Source: Parapristionchus giblindavisi (taxonomy: Eukaryota > Nematoda > Chromadorea > Rhabditida > Diplogasteridae). From it: a DNA stretch of 64,000 nt. Shown one piece after another: positions 44,539-58,000 of this stretch. The stretch covers positions 1 through 64,000 of the forward strand of contig CALSFV010000050.1 in the NCBI GenBank assembly GCA_943737045.1, read 5' to 3'. The notes under the pieces are model-generated. The model searched no databases. It saw only the letters and a program-made list of their open reading frames with translations, and was not told the DNA's origin. Numbering within the stretch: the first letter of the stretch is position 1; every line of letters begins with the position of its first letter. Position numbers and translations under genes: made by a program.

Positions 44539-45249
44539 CAGGGATGGGCGAAAAAGATTTTTCGTGTTCGTTTTTTTCGTTTTTTTCGACCCTCAGACGA
44601 AAAATTGTTCGATCGAAAAATTTTTCGTCTTTATCGGAAATTTTTCGAGTTTTACACTAGATATTCTGGGAGTTCAAAACCAACGAAATATAGGGAAAAC
44701 GGGATGTTCAACCACAAAAAAGGTATTTTCGAAAGAAATTCAATGCCTTTTTTTCATACTGTATGTTTTCCACTCTTTTTCTGAATCGCTGACGACTGTT
44801 TTCCCATATAATTTCAAGCCAAATTCAAGAACATCTAGCAGGGAAAATTCATGTGAAAAAATTCCCTCCCTGGAAGTATGGAAGTGGGGAGATTTTTCTC
44901 TACTGCGGAAACCACTCTGACTGACAATCGTAGTCGCCTCTCTCATTCCTCTTTCTCTGATTTTTCTCAATGTCAATATTCCTCTCATGAGTTTCGTTTG
45001 ATGTGAAGTTGTGTCGAATTTACCTTTCTTATTGTTTCTTCCTCTTCCATATTTTGCCTAAATAAGTTTTCTGGAAGCATCCAATAAAGAATGATTTTCA
45101 AGCTCAACGATTTCAACATTATAAATTACTTTAACAGTAAAATTGGATTTTTTTCGTTTTTTTCGATTTTTTCGAATTTTTTCGAGGTTTTGAAACGAAA
45201 ATTTTTCGTTTTCGAATTTTTTTCGTCCGATCATGTTCGCCCATCCCTG
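44539..45249. mobile_element. hAT-like non-autonomous element
   Basis: Ends CAGGGATGGGCG and CGCCCATCCCTG, flanked by a perfect 8-base target duplication GTGGAAAC (44531-44538 and 45250-45257). Terminal sequence and duplication length fit hAT elements. The interior is TTTTTCG-rich near the ends; no transposase. Confidence 0.9.
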
Positions 45250-45257
45250 GTGGAAAC

Positions 45258-47040
45258 CATAAAATCTTAGAAAATCGACATATGTGCGGTATCGATGAAA
45301 AATGATTTTTTCTGTTTTATGTGTGATATTTACAGGCTCCATGAGTGAAGTACACTGGTACTTGGAAATTGCTTCCAATTGAAAATTCGCTTCAGGGGGT
45401 GACCACAGAACGATTTGGCGCATTTTCCTAAAAAGTTTATTTCGAATCCAATCGATGCGGGAGTGGGCTCAATCGAATCCTTAGCTAATTCTAAGAAACT
45501 ATTGTGAAGGTGAGTTTTTTCATCAACGGTCAACGAAGGCTGGAATTGGGAATTTTCGGAAAAAAAATAACATTTAATCAATTTGCACTATTTCATCATA
45601 ACAAGCCTACAACTTTTTATTTGCTCAATCGCTTCTAAATATTATAACACATCTTCAGTTTGAAAATCATATTTTTTTAAAATACATATTATGCGAAAAA
45701 ATCGTTTTTATAACGAAAATCGTAATTATGGTGTGCACCTACAGTAATCCCTATCGGTCAATTTGGAAATTTGGTAGTTTTAAACATATTTCACTGCTGT
45801 TCTTGACATGACTAAGGTATACATACTCCTTGTCTTCGGAGTGCACCTGCACGGTGCAGTGCGGATCAATATTCTATGATATTTTGGTTTTTAGAGGGTA
45901 CTGAAAGATAAATTTACATATTGGCCGTACTGACCACTTTGAAATAGTTTATCTTATTCAGAATTTTTCGCTCTTTCATTTGGTATATGACACGATAGGT
46001 TTCATTTTCATTTTCATATTTCTCAAGTTATCTTGATATTATCAGAGTAAAAGCAACTTTTGTACTCATACATTGCCATACCCTCGCAGTGCGAGGATTG
46101 ACCCACTATATATGGCCCATTTTAGGCCATTTGATAAAAAAAGGAAGCTAAAAATGATAATTTTTAAGTGAAAATAACGAATTTTGTCAATCAACCAACC
46201 CTATTTCAAGAATTGACCCACTATATAAAAATATACGGCGAGGGTACCGAAAATGTATGTTTGTACTTCGATCATTATAGCAGCAGTAAGTTCCCAGTCA
46301 ACCGTTTCTCTTCATTTTTTAGTATGTTTGTATCGATCATACCATGGTATAGTGATCCAATTTTTTTCGATAATGGATAGCAAACAACGAAATAGTGATC
46401 AATTAACGAAAAATGTCAATTTTCAGCGAAATTAGCACCTGGGAATAGGTGCACTACGAAGACGAGGAGTAGTTATATACCTCAGTCATGTCAAGTACAT
46501 CGGTTAAATATGTTTAAAACTACCAAATTTCCAAATTGACCGATTAGGGATTACTGTAGGTGCACACCATAATTACGATTTTCGTTATAAAAACGATTTT
46601 TTCGCATAATATGTATTTTTTAAATTATGATTTTCAAACAGAAGATGTGTTATAATATTTAGAAGCGATTGAACAAATAAAAAGTTGTAGGCTTGTTATG
46701 ATGAAATAGTGAAAATTAATTAAATGTGAATTTTTTTCCGAAAATTCCCAATTCCAGCCTTCGTTGAACGTTGATGAAAAAACTCACCTTCACAATAGTT
46801 TCTTAGAATTAGCTAAGGATTCGATTGAGCCCACTCCCGCATCGATTGGATTCGAAATAAACTTTTTAGGAAAAGGCGCCAAATCGTTCTGCGGTCACCC
46901 CCTGAAGCGAATTTTCAATTGGAAGCAATTTCCAAGTACCAGTGAACTTCACTCATGGAGCCTGTAAATATCACACATAAAACAGAAAAATCTATTTTTC
47001 ATCGATACCAAAAAATATCCCACTTGTTAAATTTTCTCAG
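45258..47040. mobile_element. Family E foldback element
   Basis: Inverted arms: the left contains CTCCATGAGTGAAGTACACT and GGGAGTGGGCTCAATCGAAT; the right repeats both in reverse around 46770-46970. Arms extend inwards to about 45780 and 46500. A family J repeat lies in the centre. Relative of 57411-59921. Exact ends are unclear. Confidence 0.7.
46082..46252. repeat. Family J repeat, inverted copy
   Basis: GAGGATTGACCCACTATATA on one side and AATTGACCCACTATATAAAA on the other, ending GGCGAGGGTACC; mirrors 42712-42880. Confidence 0.6.
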
Positions 47041-47184
47041 ATAGTGTTTTATAATATGTCGAACTGTATATGCATTTTCATACTGCTTATGCAATTCATT
47101 TTCTTCCCAGCTCTTTGTGTAAAAATGTTTAATTATTTATTAATGAATTATCATTATTATTATTAATCATCTTCACATTACAGT

Positions 47185-50100
47185 ATGGTATTCGGTCTAG
47201 ACTCGTGGTTCCATAACTTCACGCAGTTTACCGCTCGCGCCATCACGCCCGAGGTACTGTAGGCTATCGATATCGATTTTCAGAAAAAATCAATATTCTG
47301 TATTGTAGGCGCTCGCCGATGTTCCGGCGCCTTACAAAGAGATCGCGATCTATGGCGCGTTGAAGGGCGCAGAAGTGGCGTCAGTGATTGGTCAGTTGAT
47401 CTTTGATCTCTTGGATATTACTAGGTTGGGATGAAAATATTGTTCAACTGTTTTGCTGCTGTCTATCTCGACAGTTACATGAGTGTCGGGGCGTCAGTGT
47501 ATGTTTCATCATTGTCATAGCGTGTGTCATTATATTATTATTTTTTCTGAGATAACGTAAAAGTTGGTCGTTGTCTTGTGCTGTCGAACAGTGATGCATT
47601 TTATGTATGGATGTAATTATTGATTGTTGATCTTTGTTCTTCATAGCTGATCTTTGATCTCTCAGGTGGTCTCATCGTGCACCCACTCTACCGTATCTAC
47701 CTCAATCGACAGCTTCGACCTGAGACAATGACGCCCAATTCGTACAAGATTGTGCGCAACACGTGTAGGAAGTTGCAGGTGATTGTTGAGATTAAATGTA
47801 ACTATATAGATACATGCTAAATAAAGAGAGTGGAGAAATGATTGACGATTCCTCTTGTTTGATATGGGTGAGAACATTTTATCCATAGTGACTTGTCAGT
47901 GTGCAAATATGATGAAAATTTTACAAAAAATAAAGAGGCTGTAGCTAAGGATTCAATACAATCCTGCGTTCTATTTGGGTCTTATCATTGTTGATTGATC
48001 TTTGATCTATAGCAGGTTATTAAACTTTAATAAATATTGAACTTTGTTCTCTAAAGGCCTATTGATTTTTAAAATTCTTTGATCTCTCAGGGTCGCATTC
48101 TCCTCTCATCATTCGTGATCGGTCCCTCGCTCGCGCTGCTCTACTCGACCACACTCTCGCCTTCCGAGCTCGCGAATCGATGCTACGCCATTCGCCGTAA
48201 CGACCACGAGTTGACTATTGTGAGTGCGGCGGAGCCTAGACGGGTTTGGTCCCCCATATGAACAGCTTTATGCGGGTATAGAACAGTTAGAGCATATAAA
48301 GATGACATCATGCCACTAATTAGTGAGCTATGATGAGACAGTGATGACATTGGCTTAAAGGCACACCTCGAGCTAATTTAAAACTCTAAGCTCTGGCAAT
48401 GCTCTCTCGTTTTCTTTGTCTGCAAGAGAGCGTTGCCAGAGCGGAGAGTAAAATACGCACGGGGAGTGCCTTTATGGAGTTGAATCCAATTTCGAGAACA
48501 CAATAACACGGGTCTCCTGTAAAAGTGTAGCAAAAACGGCCGGCTCTGCCACTAGGAAAAAATTTTTGTCTCCGATTTCGATGAAAGTCGGTCAGTGGGT
48601 GTGGTTGGGGGTCTTGAGAAGGCCTAGCCACTTCATTTGGCCAAAATTGCAGATTATCGATTTTTTGTGATCTACCCTGAAAATGATTATAACTCGGTTC
48701 ATTTTCATCGTACAACGAGCAGACAGGTGTCATTCGAACCGTATTCTAATTCTCTCCAAAAAAGTTGTGAATGACCCGTTCGCTGCTAAGTCGTCTTTAG
48801 GGCGAAAAACGCGAAAAACAAATTTTTTGAACAAAAAGGTGACCTGTTCTCGAAAATTTTTTCTTGAGGATATCCGTTTTATTGCAAAAAATATGTCTTC
48901 AAACCACGCACAATATTACTATCTAGCTCATTTCCCGTATCTCTTGGCCCCTAAAGTCGATTACTAGATAGCTCACGGACTTGGTCGATTTTTGACCATT
49001 TTCCGTTTTTTGATCGTATCTCGCTTCAAAGTTATCCAATTACCTTTTCTAAAAAATCAAAATGATTCACTCGAAAGGGAGATTGAAAAGTTTATTATTG
49101 TCCAAATTCTTATATCAAGCCGTTTTCGAGTTATTAAAAGAAAACTGCTCAAATTTCGATCTTTTACCGCTTTCGGGTGAAAATACATGTTTTTTTCCTA
49201 TCAGAATTCAATCAATTCGACAAATATGTTTACTTCATAATAGAAACTGTAACATAATTGAGCAAGCACTGTGCATATTTCAACATAACAGGTCAAATAC
49301 GAGGGTATTGATAACTAAGGGTCCGAGAACAAAGTCTTCATGTCTGAATGCATCCCATCATATATCGCAGGAGACGGTCAGAATATTCTTGTGCAATTAT
49401 AGTACAGTTTCTATTATGAAGTAAACATATTTGTCGAATTGATTGAATTCCGATAGGAAAAACATGTATTTTCACATGAAAGCGGTAAAAGATCGAAATT
49501 TGAGCATTTTTCTTTTAATAACTCGAAAACGGCTTGATATAAGAATTTGGACAATATTAAACTTTTCAATCTCCTTTTCGAGTGAATCATTTTGATTTTT
49601 TAGAAAAGGTAATTGGATAACTTTGAAGCGAGATACGATCAAAAAACGGAAATTGGTCAAAAATCGACCAAGTCCGTGAGCTATCTAGTAATCGACTTTA
49701 GGGGCCAAGAGATACGGGAAATGAGCTAAATAGTAATATTGTGCGTGGTTGGAAGACATAATTTTTGCAATAAAACGGATATCCTCAAGAAAAAATTTTC
49801 GAGAACAGGTCACCTTTTTGTTCAAAAAAATTGTTTTTCGCGTTTTTCGCCCTAAAGACGACTTAGCAGCGAACGGGTCATTCACAACTTTTTTGGAGAG
49901 AATTAGAATACGGTTCGAATGACACCTGTCTGCTCGTTGTACGATGAAAATGAACCGAGTTATGATCATTTTCAGGGTAGATCACAAAAAATCGATAATC
50001 TGCAGTTTTGGCCAAATCAAGTGGCTAGGCCTTCTCATGACCCCCAACCAAACCCACTGACCGACTTTCATCGAAATCGGAGACAAAAATTTTTTCCTAG

Positions 50101-51213
50101 TGGCAGGCGTTTCCACACTTTTACAGAAGACCCGTGATAATTGATGGTTATACTTCTCCAATATCTGTCTCATATTCAGGATCGTTGTACGGTGGCATGC
50201 GGCTTCATCGGCTGGTACTGGAAGCGATTTCAGGTATGCGGTGTCTTTGGATTACGGTAGTTCTCCTTGTGAGAATAACAACTGTATGGCACTGTTGGAA
50301 CTAACATTTTTTTCCTGGACGAATCAGGAAAATCAAATTTTTCAAAACAAAATTCGGCTTCAAGTTCCAGAGCTTCCACACTGTCGTTCTTTTCTGTCAT
50401 CTAGTGATATGCACATGATTATTGATTGATTTCCATAATTATTGATTGATTGCAGGGAGCTGTCGACGGTATCAATATAGGCATTACGTATGCTCTATTC
50501 AATAATAAGGTGAATAATTAAACAAATAAATAATAAAGTACGACGCTTTTCGACAATAAAAAGAATTACACTGTATTGTACATGTTATTTTCGTTCTTTG
50601 AAGGCACACTTTAAAGGCTAATTGTAATTTGAAACTGGCAATACGCTCTGCATTGCTTTGTTTACGAGAGAGTTTTGCCAGAGCGAATAGCAAAATTGGC
50701 CAGGGGGTGCCCCTTTAATTAATCTTGTTCGTTGCTCTAGAACAGTCGATTGTACATTACTCCATAGGTGGGCGCGTGAAAACGAATTCTGTTTGCGCAC
50801 AGCCTTGCCTTCCCTTACTGGGGCTTGCGCAAAGCCTTGCCTCGCTAAAAGTGGGAAATTTCCAGTCAAATCTGCTTAAAAATGGCGATGCGCACAGCCT
50901 TGCCTTACAATTTCCTGGTTTGCGCACAGCCTTTCCCCCAGCGTGCCCACCTATGCATTACTCTGTAGCAGTGCAGATATAGATTATTGATTTATTAAAT
51001 TATTGATTTATTAAATTATTGATTTTTCACGATGACCTCATATTCTTACAGGTGCTGGAACCGTACACGTCGCCCATGCTCACCAACAAGATCAGGTCGG
51101 CCGATCAATACCCGAATGTGGAAGAGGCGGCTGCTCAAAAGAGCCTACTGGAAGCGTTCCTGGCTGGAAAAGAACGAGATCAGGGACGACCAGAGAGTAC
51201 TGTAGCAGTGTAG
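47185..51213 (+). CDS. Multi-pass membrane protein, unassigned
   Basis: Seven exons 47185-47253, 47309-47390, 47666-47778, 48091-48219, 50180-50233, 50456-50509, 51052-51213 give 220 residues in phase. A possible trans-splice AG lies 2 bases before the ATG. Three moderately hydrophobic, glycine-containing segments can be seen: YGALKGAEVASVIGGLIVHP (about 35-60), GRILLSSFVIGPSLALLYS (about 89-107) and TVACGFIGWYWKRFQGAVDG running into INIGITYALF (about 135-165). The C-terminal 53 residues are hydrophilic. Glycine-rich segments of this kind occur in mitochondrial inner-membrane proteins of the Tim17/DUF1757 sort, but I do not recognise the family with confidence. Intron 4 holds a family G MITE and a 1.6 kb foldback element. 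Confidence 0.8.
48359..48474. mobile_element. Short palindromic MITE, family G (best copy)
   Basis: Nearly complete palindrome: AAGGCACACCTCGAGCTAAT at the left, GTTTTCTTTGTCTGCAAG in the centre, CCAGAGCGGAGAG then GGGGAGTGCCTT at the right. Confidence 0.8.
48507..50136. mobile_element. Family B foldback element, complete
   Basis: Ends CACGGGTCTCCTGTAAAAGT and its complement, flanked by ATAA (48503-48506 and 50137-50140). Arms of about 700-750 bases in inverted orientation; the centre (about 49250-49400) is non-coding. The same arms flank the gene fragment at 25383-25920. Confidence 0.88.
50602..50716. mobile_element. Short palindromic MITE, family G
   Basis: AAGGCACACTTTAAAGGC at the left, GCCAGAGCGAATAGCAAAAT and GGGGGTGCCCCTT at the right. 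Confidence 0.7.
50763..50955. mobile_element. hAT-like MITE, CATAGGTGGGC ends
   Basis: CATAGGTGGGCGCGTG at one end and GCGTGCCCACCTATG at the other, with a perfect 8-base duplication CATTACTC (50755-50762 and 50956-50963). Interior repeats of TTTGCGCACAGCCTT. A degenerate relative lies near 39453-39540. Confidence 0.85.
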
Positions 51214-51510
51214 ATATCGATTATTTATTTGTTAGATAGGTTACGGTAACTTCGCAGATATATTAGTTTATTGATTATAGTTGTTTCTTTTTGTTGCTTT
51301 GCTAATTACATTAATTTCTGTTCTACGGGTTTTTTTTTGTAGATAAAGTTTGTAAAGATGACGTGTTCAGTATTATTTCGTATTTGTGTTGCACTTTGCC
51401 CACTCATGCACTACCGCTACATAATTTTGAAGCAACTCTTCCAAAATGTTTGAAATATATGATGATATTTATCGGTTGTCATTCTAATCTCCAAGTCCTC
51501 TTTCGATATT

Positions 51511-51984
51511 ATGAGTGCTGACGCGGCTGAGATTGAACGGTAAGCTTTATTTATTTGTTTATTTTTTGTTTATTTATGATTCCGCTGATTCGTATTTCTT
51601 GCTATTGTGTATCATGAAATGCTCCTGAAAACGCGCTCTCGCTCTGATCATTGACTACTGTAATTAACGTGTTGGTAATCGATCGATATTTCAGTTTGAA
51701 ACTCGAACTAGCGCTGTGCAAGAAAGAGAATCAGGAGTACCGTAAGCGCACGGCCGACTTTGAACGATCTCAGCTCGTTAAGGTGCACACTTTTTGCGTA
51801 ATACATTGATTATATTTAGGATTTATCGATTGGTTGACAAGTATAGGGTGTGTACGTTAGGTAATGTATTGACAAAGTTGATTGATTATTGTGAATCCGC
51901 GGAGCCTATCCCGCAAGTCGATATCTTACTGTATCAACTGAATCTCAATAGGCTTATCTAACCGATCTGCCTAATTTAATAGTA

Positions 51985-52039
<55 letters not shown>

Positions 52040-55000
52040 TTTCTCTTGCAGGAGTATCGACGTGGAACTGTATTCGATGCACCGACGCGGTTCAAGCACA
52101 CCTTTGAGCTTCGCAAAGATGCAGTCTATCATCCGACAAAAATACGCAGTTATTACCATAAGGTAGTTCAAGGCTTTTACTCTCTGCTCTCTCCATCTCT
52201 ATCTCACTTTTGTGTTGTATGAGAAATTGTTGCGATCTCAGTGAGGATTATGGAGAAGTAATTTTATCGCAGATGAAGGATGTAGAGGCAAACATATATA
52301 GAGAGTGTAGTCTGAGCTCTCACACGTACTCATATTTACATGATAACAATGCGCTAATCAATATGCATAGGGAATAGGGAGGGTATGTACCATACATTTT
52401 TCTCCAACTCACATTTTCAGAACTATAAGCTGACCCGTAATTGCCATAGTCTGGCCCGATTATAAACTGGTCCGTGAAATTGCTTATTTTTCGTTTTTTT
52501 GTGTATTTTTTAGGAAAAATATGTGATAAAGTGACCCGTTTTTATAAGCCGACCAATTTATGAGCTGATCCGTACTCACAATGGGAGCAATGTAATGTAG
52601 ACACTAATGAGTAATACATTTCAACACATAATATATATGCGTATGTGAAAGGTTAGCATAAGAATAAAAAGAGGAAAGAAAGTTAGAATAAAATCAAAAT
52701 GGCAAATTTGCTCTATCATTTTCCTTGTTTTTCTCTGCCAGACGAGAGAGCGTGCAGAAGTGAGAGGGCAATTTTTCCATTTTGATTTTTGGCAACTTTC
52801 TTATTGTTAGTCTAACCTTTGTTATACGTTTTCAGCTGGGTGATGTCGACGTTCGAGTTGTCTTGCGTAGGACAAAGGAAGGACGTTATTTGTGAGTTGA
52901 TAATCAGCTGTTGATTCCATGCTTTTTTGCATACGGTCATAGGTCGAAAAGTATGTTACAAAGTACCCAGCCTGACCGGATTTTGAGCCAAAATTTGACA
53001 AAAATCGAAAAACCTGACCGGATTTTGAAAACCTGTTACCTAGCTATTCGACCTATGCATACGGTACGGTTTACGCGACATTGACAAGGTGCTTCATTCG
53101 TGCGCTGTTGTGAAATTTCCGTCCCCAAGCTATTTAATAATAATAATAATAGTAACTTCACATGGGTTTGCTGAAAATGTATGACAAAGAAGGGCCGAAC
53201 GAATGCATTAGGGACCAGGGTTGTGCAATTTTCCGATAATTTTGGAAATTTTCCGAAAACTTTTCCGCACAGCCCTGTTGGAGACACATAAAGTGCAATG
53301 CCACACGTTAGTAAGGTTAGAATCAGCAAAGGATGATGATCTAACTATGAGACATGAGAAAGAATATAATCTATCTGCCTTCTTCTGGTAGTTAATTTGC
53401 TTGAAGTGTGCTTGCACTTTAGCTTCATTTATTTATTTATTTATCGTACACCACAAGAGTGTTTCCATATGTACAAAGTGTTCGAGTGCAAGAAAAAATA
53501 TGTGAAAGAATAAAATTATTAAAGTAGACTTGTAAATCTACTTAAAGTATGACATCACTGTAAGTCTACGTAAAGAGAAAAGTGGCGTCACTCACTTGTA
53601 GTTTACTTATGGTAAACTTCAATGCGCATTTTAAGTACACTTTAAATTTTGAGTCTATCTATAGCATGCATTCAGCTTTTATCCCGTGTGCAAGTTCAGC
53701 GGTGGCATCCGATCCGTCGCTGTTGAGTGCGAGTGTATCGTTGTGGAAGGCGACGTCAATAAGGTTAGCGACCCCCCCCCCCCGAAGCTTTGAACTTGAA
53801 AGCGTTGAACATTTGCTCGACGACATCGATTGGATTTCGCGTGTGCGCCTGACGTGCAACATACTGTAGGATTATATAATAATTTCAAAAATTTCAAAAA
53901 AATTATTATTATTATTATTATTATTATATTATGAAGCTTTTCAGCGTCACTTCGGCAAGAGTAACGACACTCTGATTTTGTGCTCGTCCGCGTCTGTGAG
54001 AGTAGCCGGGACGACGTGTCGTCTGCAGAAGCGAGAGTGCGCTGCGGGTCGCCGCGGCTTGACTCATCCATTCTTCTCTTGCGAGGCCCACTGGGACGAT
54101 GCCACGATGAAGAAGAGGAAGAAGAAGAAGTGCACCTGTGCGACGCCCATCGACTCGGATGAGGACAGCAGCGACAGTAGCGATGACGATGAGGAGGAGG
54201 AGGAGGAGGAGGAGGAGGAGGAGGAGGAGGAGGAGGAGGAGGAGGAGGAGGAGGAGGAGGAGGATGAGGATGAGGAGGAGGAGGATGACGATGACGATGA
54301 TGCAGTGGAGAAGGTGAGCGCTGCATGAATTGTGCGCGCGCGGCGAAGGCGAGACGGGTTTGGTTCCTTGATGTATGCTGGGGAGTATTAAGAGCTCCGG
54401 TATTTTTTGCTCGCGAGGCACACCGTTGAGAGCCCAAATCTCGCGGGGCATACCGTCTTCCCACACCGCGGGGCACACCATCGAGAGCTGCAGCTCGCGG
54501 GGTACACCAGTTCTGCCCCGCGGTGTACCCCACGGCGTGCACCACGGAATTAAACGGTGTGCCCCGCGAGAAAAAAATACCGGAGACGTTGTATGGGAGA
54601 AATTACTACAGTGCCGGTCAAAAGTATCCACTTTTGGTTTTTTCGGTCACTTTTTTCAAACTCAACCGATCAGGTCCAGATTGTTAGGGATTATTTTAAC
54701 ATTGTTTGAGAAATGAATTATCGCTCGGATATCGGTAGATTTTTGTTCCCAATAGGTCGTGTCATGGTTTTAAAACGATATAACACGCATTGGTAGCGAT
54801 ATGAGTGTGGATAAATTCGAACATAATATAAAAACGGTGTGACTTCTTGTGTAAAACGCGTTAGAACACTGTCAACATAATCCCTAGAAATCTGTACCTC
54901 ATCGGTTAGGTTTGAAAAAAAGTTATGGCGAAAAAACCAAAACTGGATAGACTTTTTGTTGTTTTCTGTACCTCAAGTCTATGGCAATGTGAATGCACGG

Positions 55001-58000
55001 CGGTGGTCCAGGGTCGATTATGGTGATGTCTGTATAAGTAAGCCGATTGCAGAACGTGCGCTGCACGATCAAAGTGGCGCTCGTTTCGACGCCCTTCAGC
55101 GTTGCCGATGACGTCCCTGAGGAGGACATCGTTGTCATCGAAGTTGAAGGCCAGGTTAGTTGTTGCAGTAAGCATTGTTGTAAGTAGGTCATAGGATCAT
55201 GAAAAGTCTCCGTGGTGTCTTGTCATACTGTAGTGTACTGTATAATTAGGAGATGGTAGTATACTGCATAAGATGATGGCGTAATATTGATGGCACTGCT
55301 CACGATTTTGGTGTACTGTACTGGACAGTGGCATACTGTACAAAATGAAATTGCGGAATGTCATGGTATACTGTAGCAAGCTGCTACTTTTTACTATATT
55401 CGAGCACGAGCGCAGAGCTTTTGATCAGCTCGGGGTGTGCCTTTAACGATTAACGGTAACGATTGCTTTCTATTGAAGGAGTTCCGGGTGAACGCGGGAA
55501 TGCTCAAGCAATGGTCCGGCTTCTTCCGTGGGTATCTCAACTCCCACATGAAGGAGACGACGGAGGGACGGTACCCGATCAAGGTATGGTCGATCCTGTT
55601 GTAGTTTGATCTCTATACTTTACTATAATGTAGTTTGATCTTTATACTTTGCTATAATGTAGTTTGATCTCTATACTTTACTATAATGTAGTTTGATCTC
55701 TATACTTTACTATAATGTAGTTTGATCTCTATACTTTACTATAATGTAGTTTGATCTCTATACTTTACTATAATGTAGTTTGATCTCTATACTTTACTAT
55801 AATGTAGTTTGATCTCTATACTTTACTATAATGTAGTTTGATCTCTATACTTTACTATAATGTAGTTTGATATCTATTCTGGATCATACATTTTCTCCCA
55901 CCCACAATCTATTGTTTGTGCGAATTAGAAACTGACCCGAAATTAGAACAAAACTGATCCGATCTACATCTCAAGTACTCGGAACTGACCCGAAATAGGG
56001 GTGATTTTTACCAATCTCAATCTCCCGCATTTTCCTAGATGGGTTTCAAGACTCAAACCTGACCGCATCGACAAAAAGTGCTTGCTCACAATGTAGGTGC
56101 TCGAAAATGTATGTACTGGATATTGCATGCTCTACTTTGCTTTATACTGTAGTTTTATCGCTGAACCATTGTGCTTCCCTGCACCGACCGTTACAGTATT
56201 CCTTAACAAGTACTACTTGGGGGCAACAATTACGGTAGTGTCATTACGGTAGTTTCACAGTATCTTTGGTTGACGTAGGCATATCTTTTTTAAGCTGGTC
56301 AAGGGCAACATAAATGAAAAGATAAATTTGGAAAAGAGACGAAAAAAGGTAGATCAGTAATAAAAAACTATTGTTTTGTCATTGTAAGCCTTGCATTCCT
56401 AATATTTGCAGGATGTTTCCGCCAAGGACTTCGAAGAACTCCTTCTCGTGATCTCCCCTACACGTAAGAACATCGATCGAGATAATGTCGAGAATCTGCT
56501 CGCGCTCGCCGATCTATTTCTCATGCCTGAGGTTGTATTTTTTGTTCGACTTACAAGGGAAGTCAGGTTGGGCGGTCCCGGACTTCAGGATGGGACATAT
56601 ACCATTCGATAGGTATCCGAAAAAGAAGATTTTTCATGTTGGTCATTTTGGCAGAATGCTCCTGGGCGCAGAGTTATTTGCATATTTCTCCGAATTTTCG
56701 CCCTACAATGAAACACATTCTTTGTAAGATAGCTTGTGCGGGAATCGAACTCGCAAGCAAAAGATACATAGACCATCCTCTTTAAGTAAATATAAAAATA
56801 AATAAATTCATTTTAGCCATTGCTTGTGTTGTTTACCACTCTTATTCACCACTGCTTCCTTTCGATCTCACAGAGAATGTGTTTCTTGTAGGGCGAAAAT
56901 CCGGAGAAATATGCAAATAACTCTGCGCCCAGGGGCATTCTGCCAAAATGACCAACATGAAAAATCTTCTTTTTCGGATACCTATCGAATGGTATATGTC
57001 CCATCCCGAAGTCCGGGACCGCCCAACCTGACTTCCCTTGTTAGGTCGAAAAGTACTTTACAAACTACGAGGCCTGACCGGATTTTGAGCCGAAAAATCG
57101 AAAAACCTGACCTCATTTGCGAGATTTTTTGAATGCCTGAACACCTTTGAGTTTAAAATTCCCGAAAATAAAAAAACCTGACCGCATTTGGAAAATGTAG
57201 ATATTCGACCTTTGGGCTTGACCTCTTAGGATAAGAAATAGCCTTCCCTATTGTCAGTGGTAATTTGCATTGCCGGCGAGAAACATGGCACACAAAATAA
57301 AGCGAGCAAATTAATAGATCTAATATTGATTATATATTATTTCTATTTATCACATGCTCACGCATGAACGATGCTGCCTAAAAAATTTGTGAAAGAATAA
57401 TTAATCAATATCAGGCCTGTCACGAGAGAATCGACCTAAAATGGCTATTTTTCGGAATGAGGCGAAAAACATGAAATGAGTTAGCATCAGTTTTCGGTAC
57501 CTCTAGTCATGTCCTACCATCCCCCAAAGTGCCATTGTGTAAATATCATTCTGGGGCTCCCTACACCGGGTCGGTCATCCGGGAATCCAACTTTCAACTC
57601 AAATATCTCGGTTCAGGTGCATTTCTGTGAAAAAAATGCGCGAGGGAAACCCCCGCTATTTTTCCGTGCTCTATCGATCTTAACAAACCAGAAGTCATGA
57701 AAGTGCTTCCGAACAGCGCTACACTCAAGGCAAAATAACTCAATACCTGTCGATTCGGCGCGGACAATCCTGAAATATGTTATGTAACTTTTGGAGGGCT
57801 ATAAAATGAGTGGTTTACGAAAAAAATACGTTAATGCGTTCGTATGGTTCATCCCCTTGGAATTTTCCTGATGATTTGAAGTCATTTTCGACACCCACAA
57901 TCTCTCATTTCACACACTCTCTCGCCCATTCCTTTTCATTTCATTCCATTCCAATCTACACCACACGGTCTCGAGCGCGCGATGCGGAATGAAACATATC

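Noticed and set aside
48386..50173. Paired 94-, 62- and 115-residue frames on opposite strands in the family B element
   Set aside because: The same peptides appear on both arms of the foldback and in the 24792-26615 copy, but carry frame breaks and no domain; they follow the inverted arms, not a gene.
53679..54631. Long minus-strand frames over the BTB acidic exon (288 and 235 residues, Pro- or Leu-rich)
   Set aside because: They are the complement of the GAG repeat and of the GC-rich inverted element; no independent coding signal.
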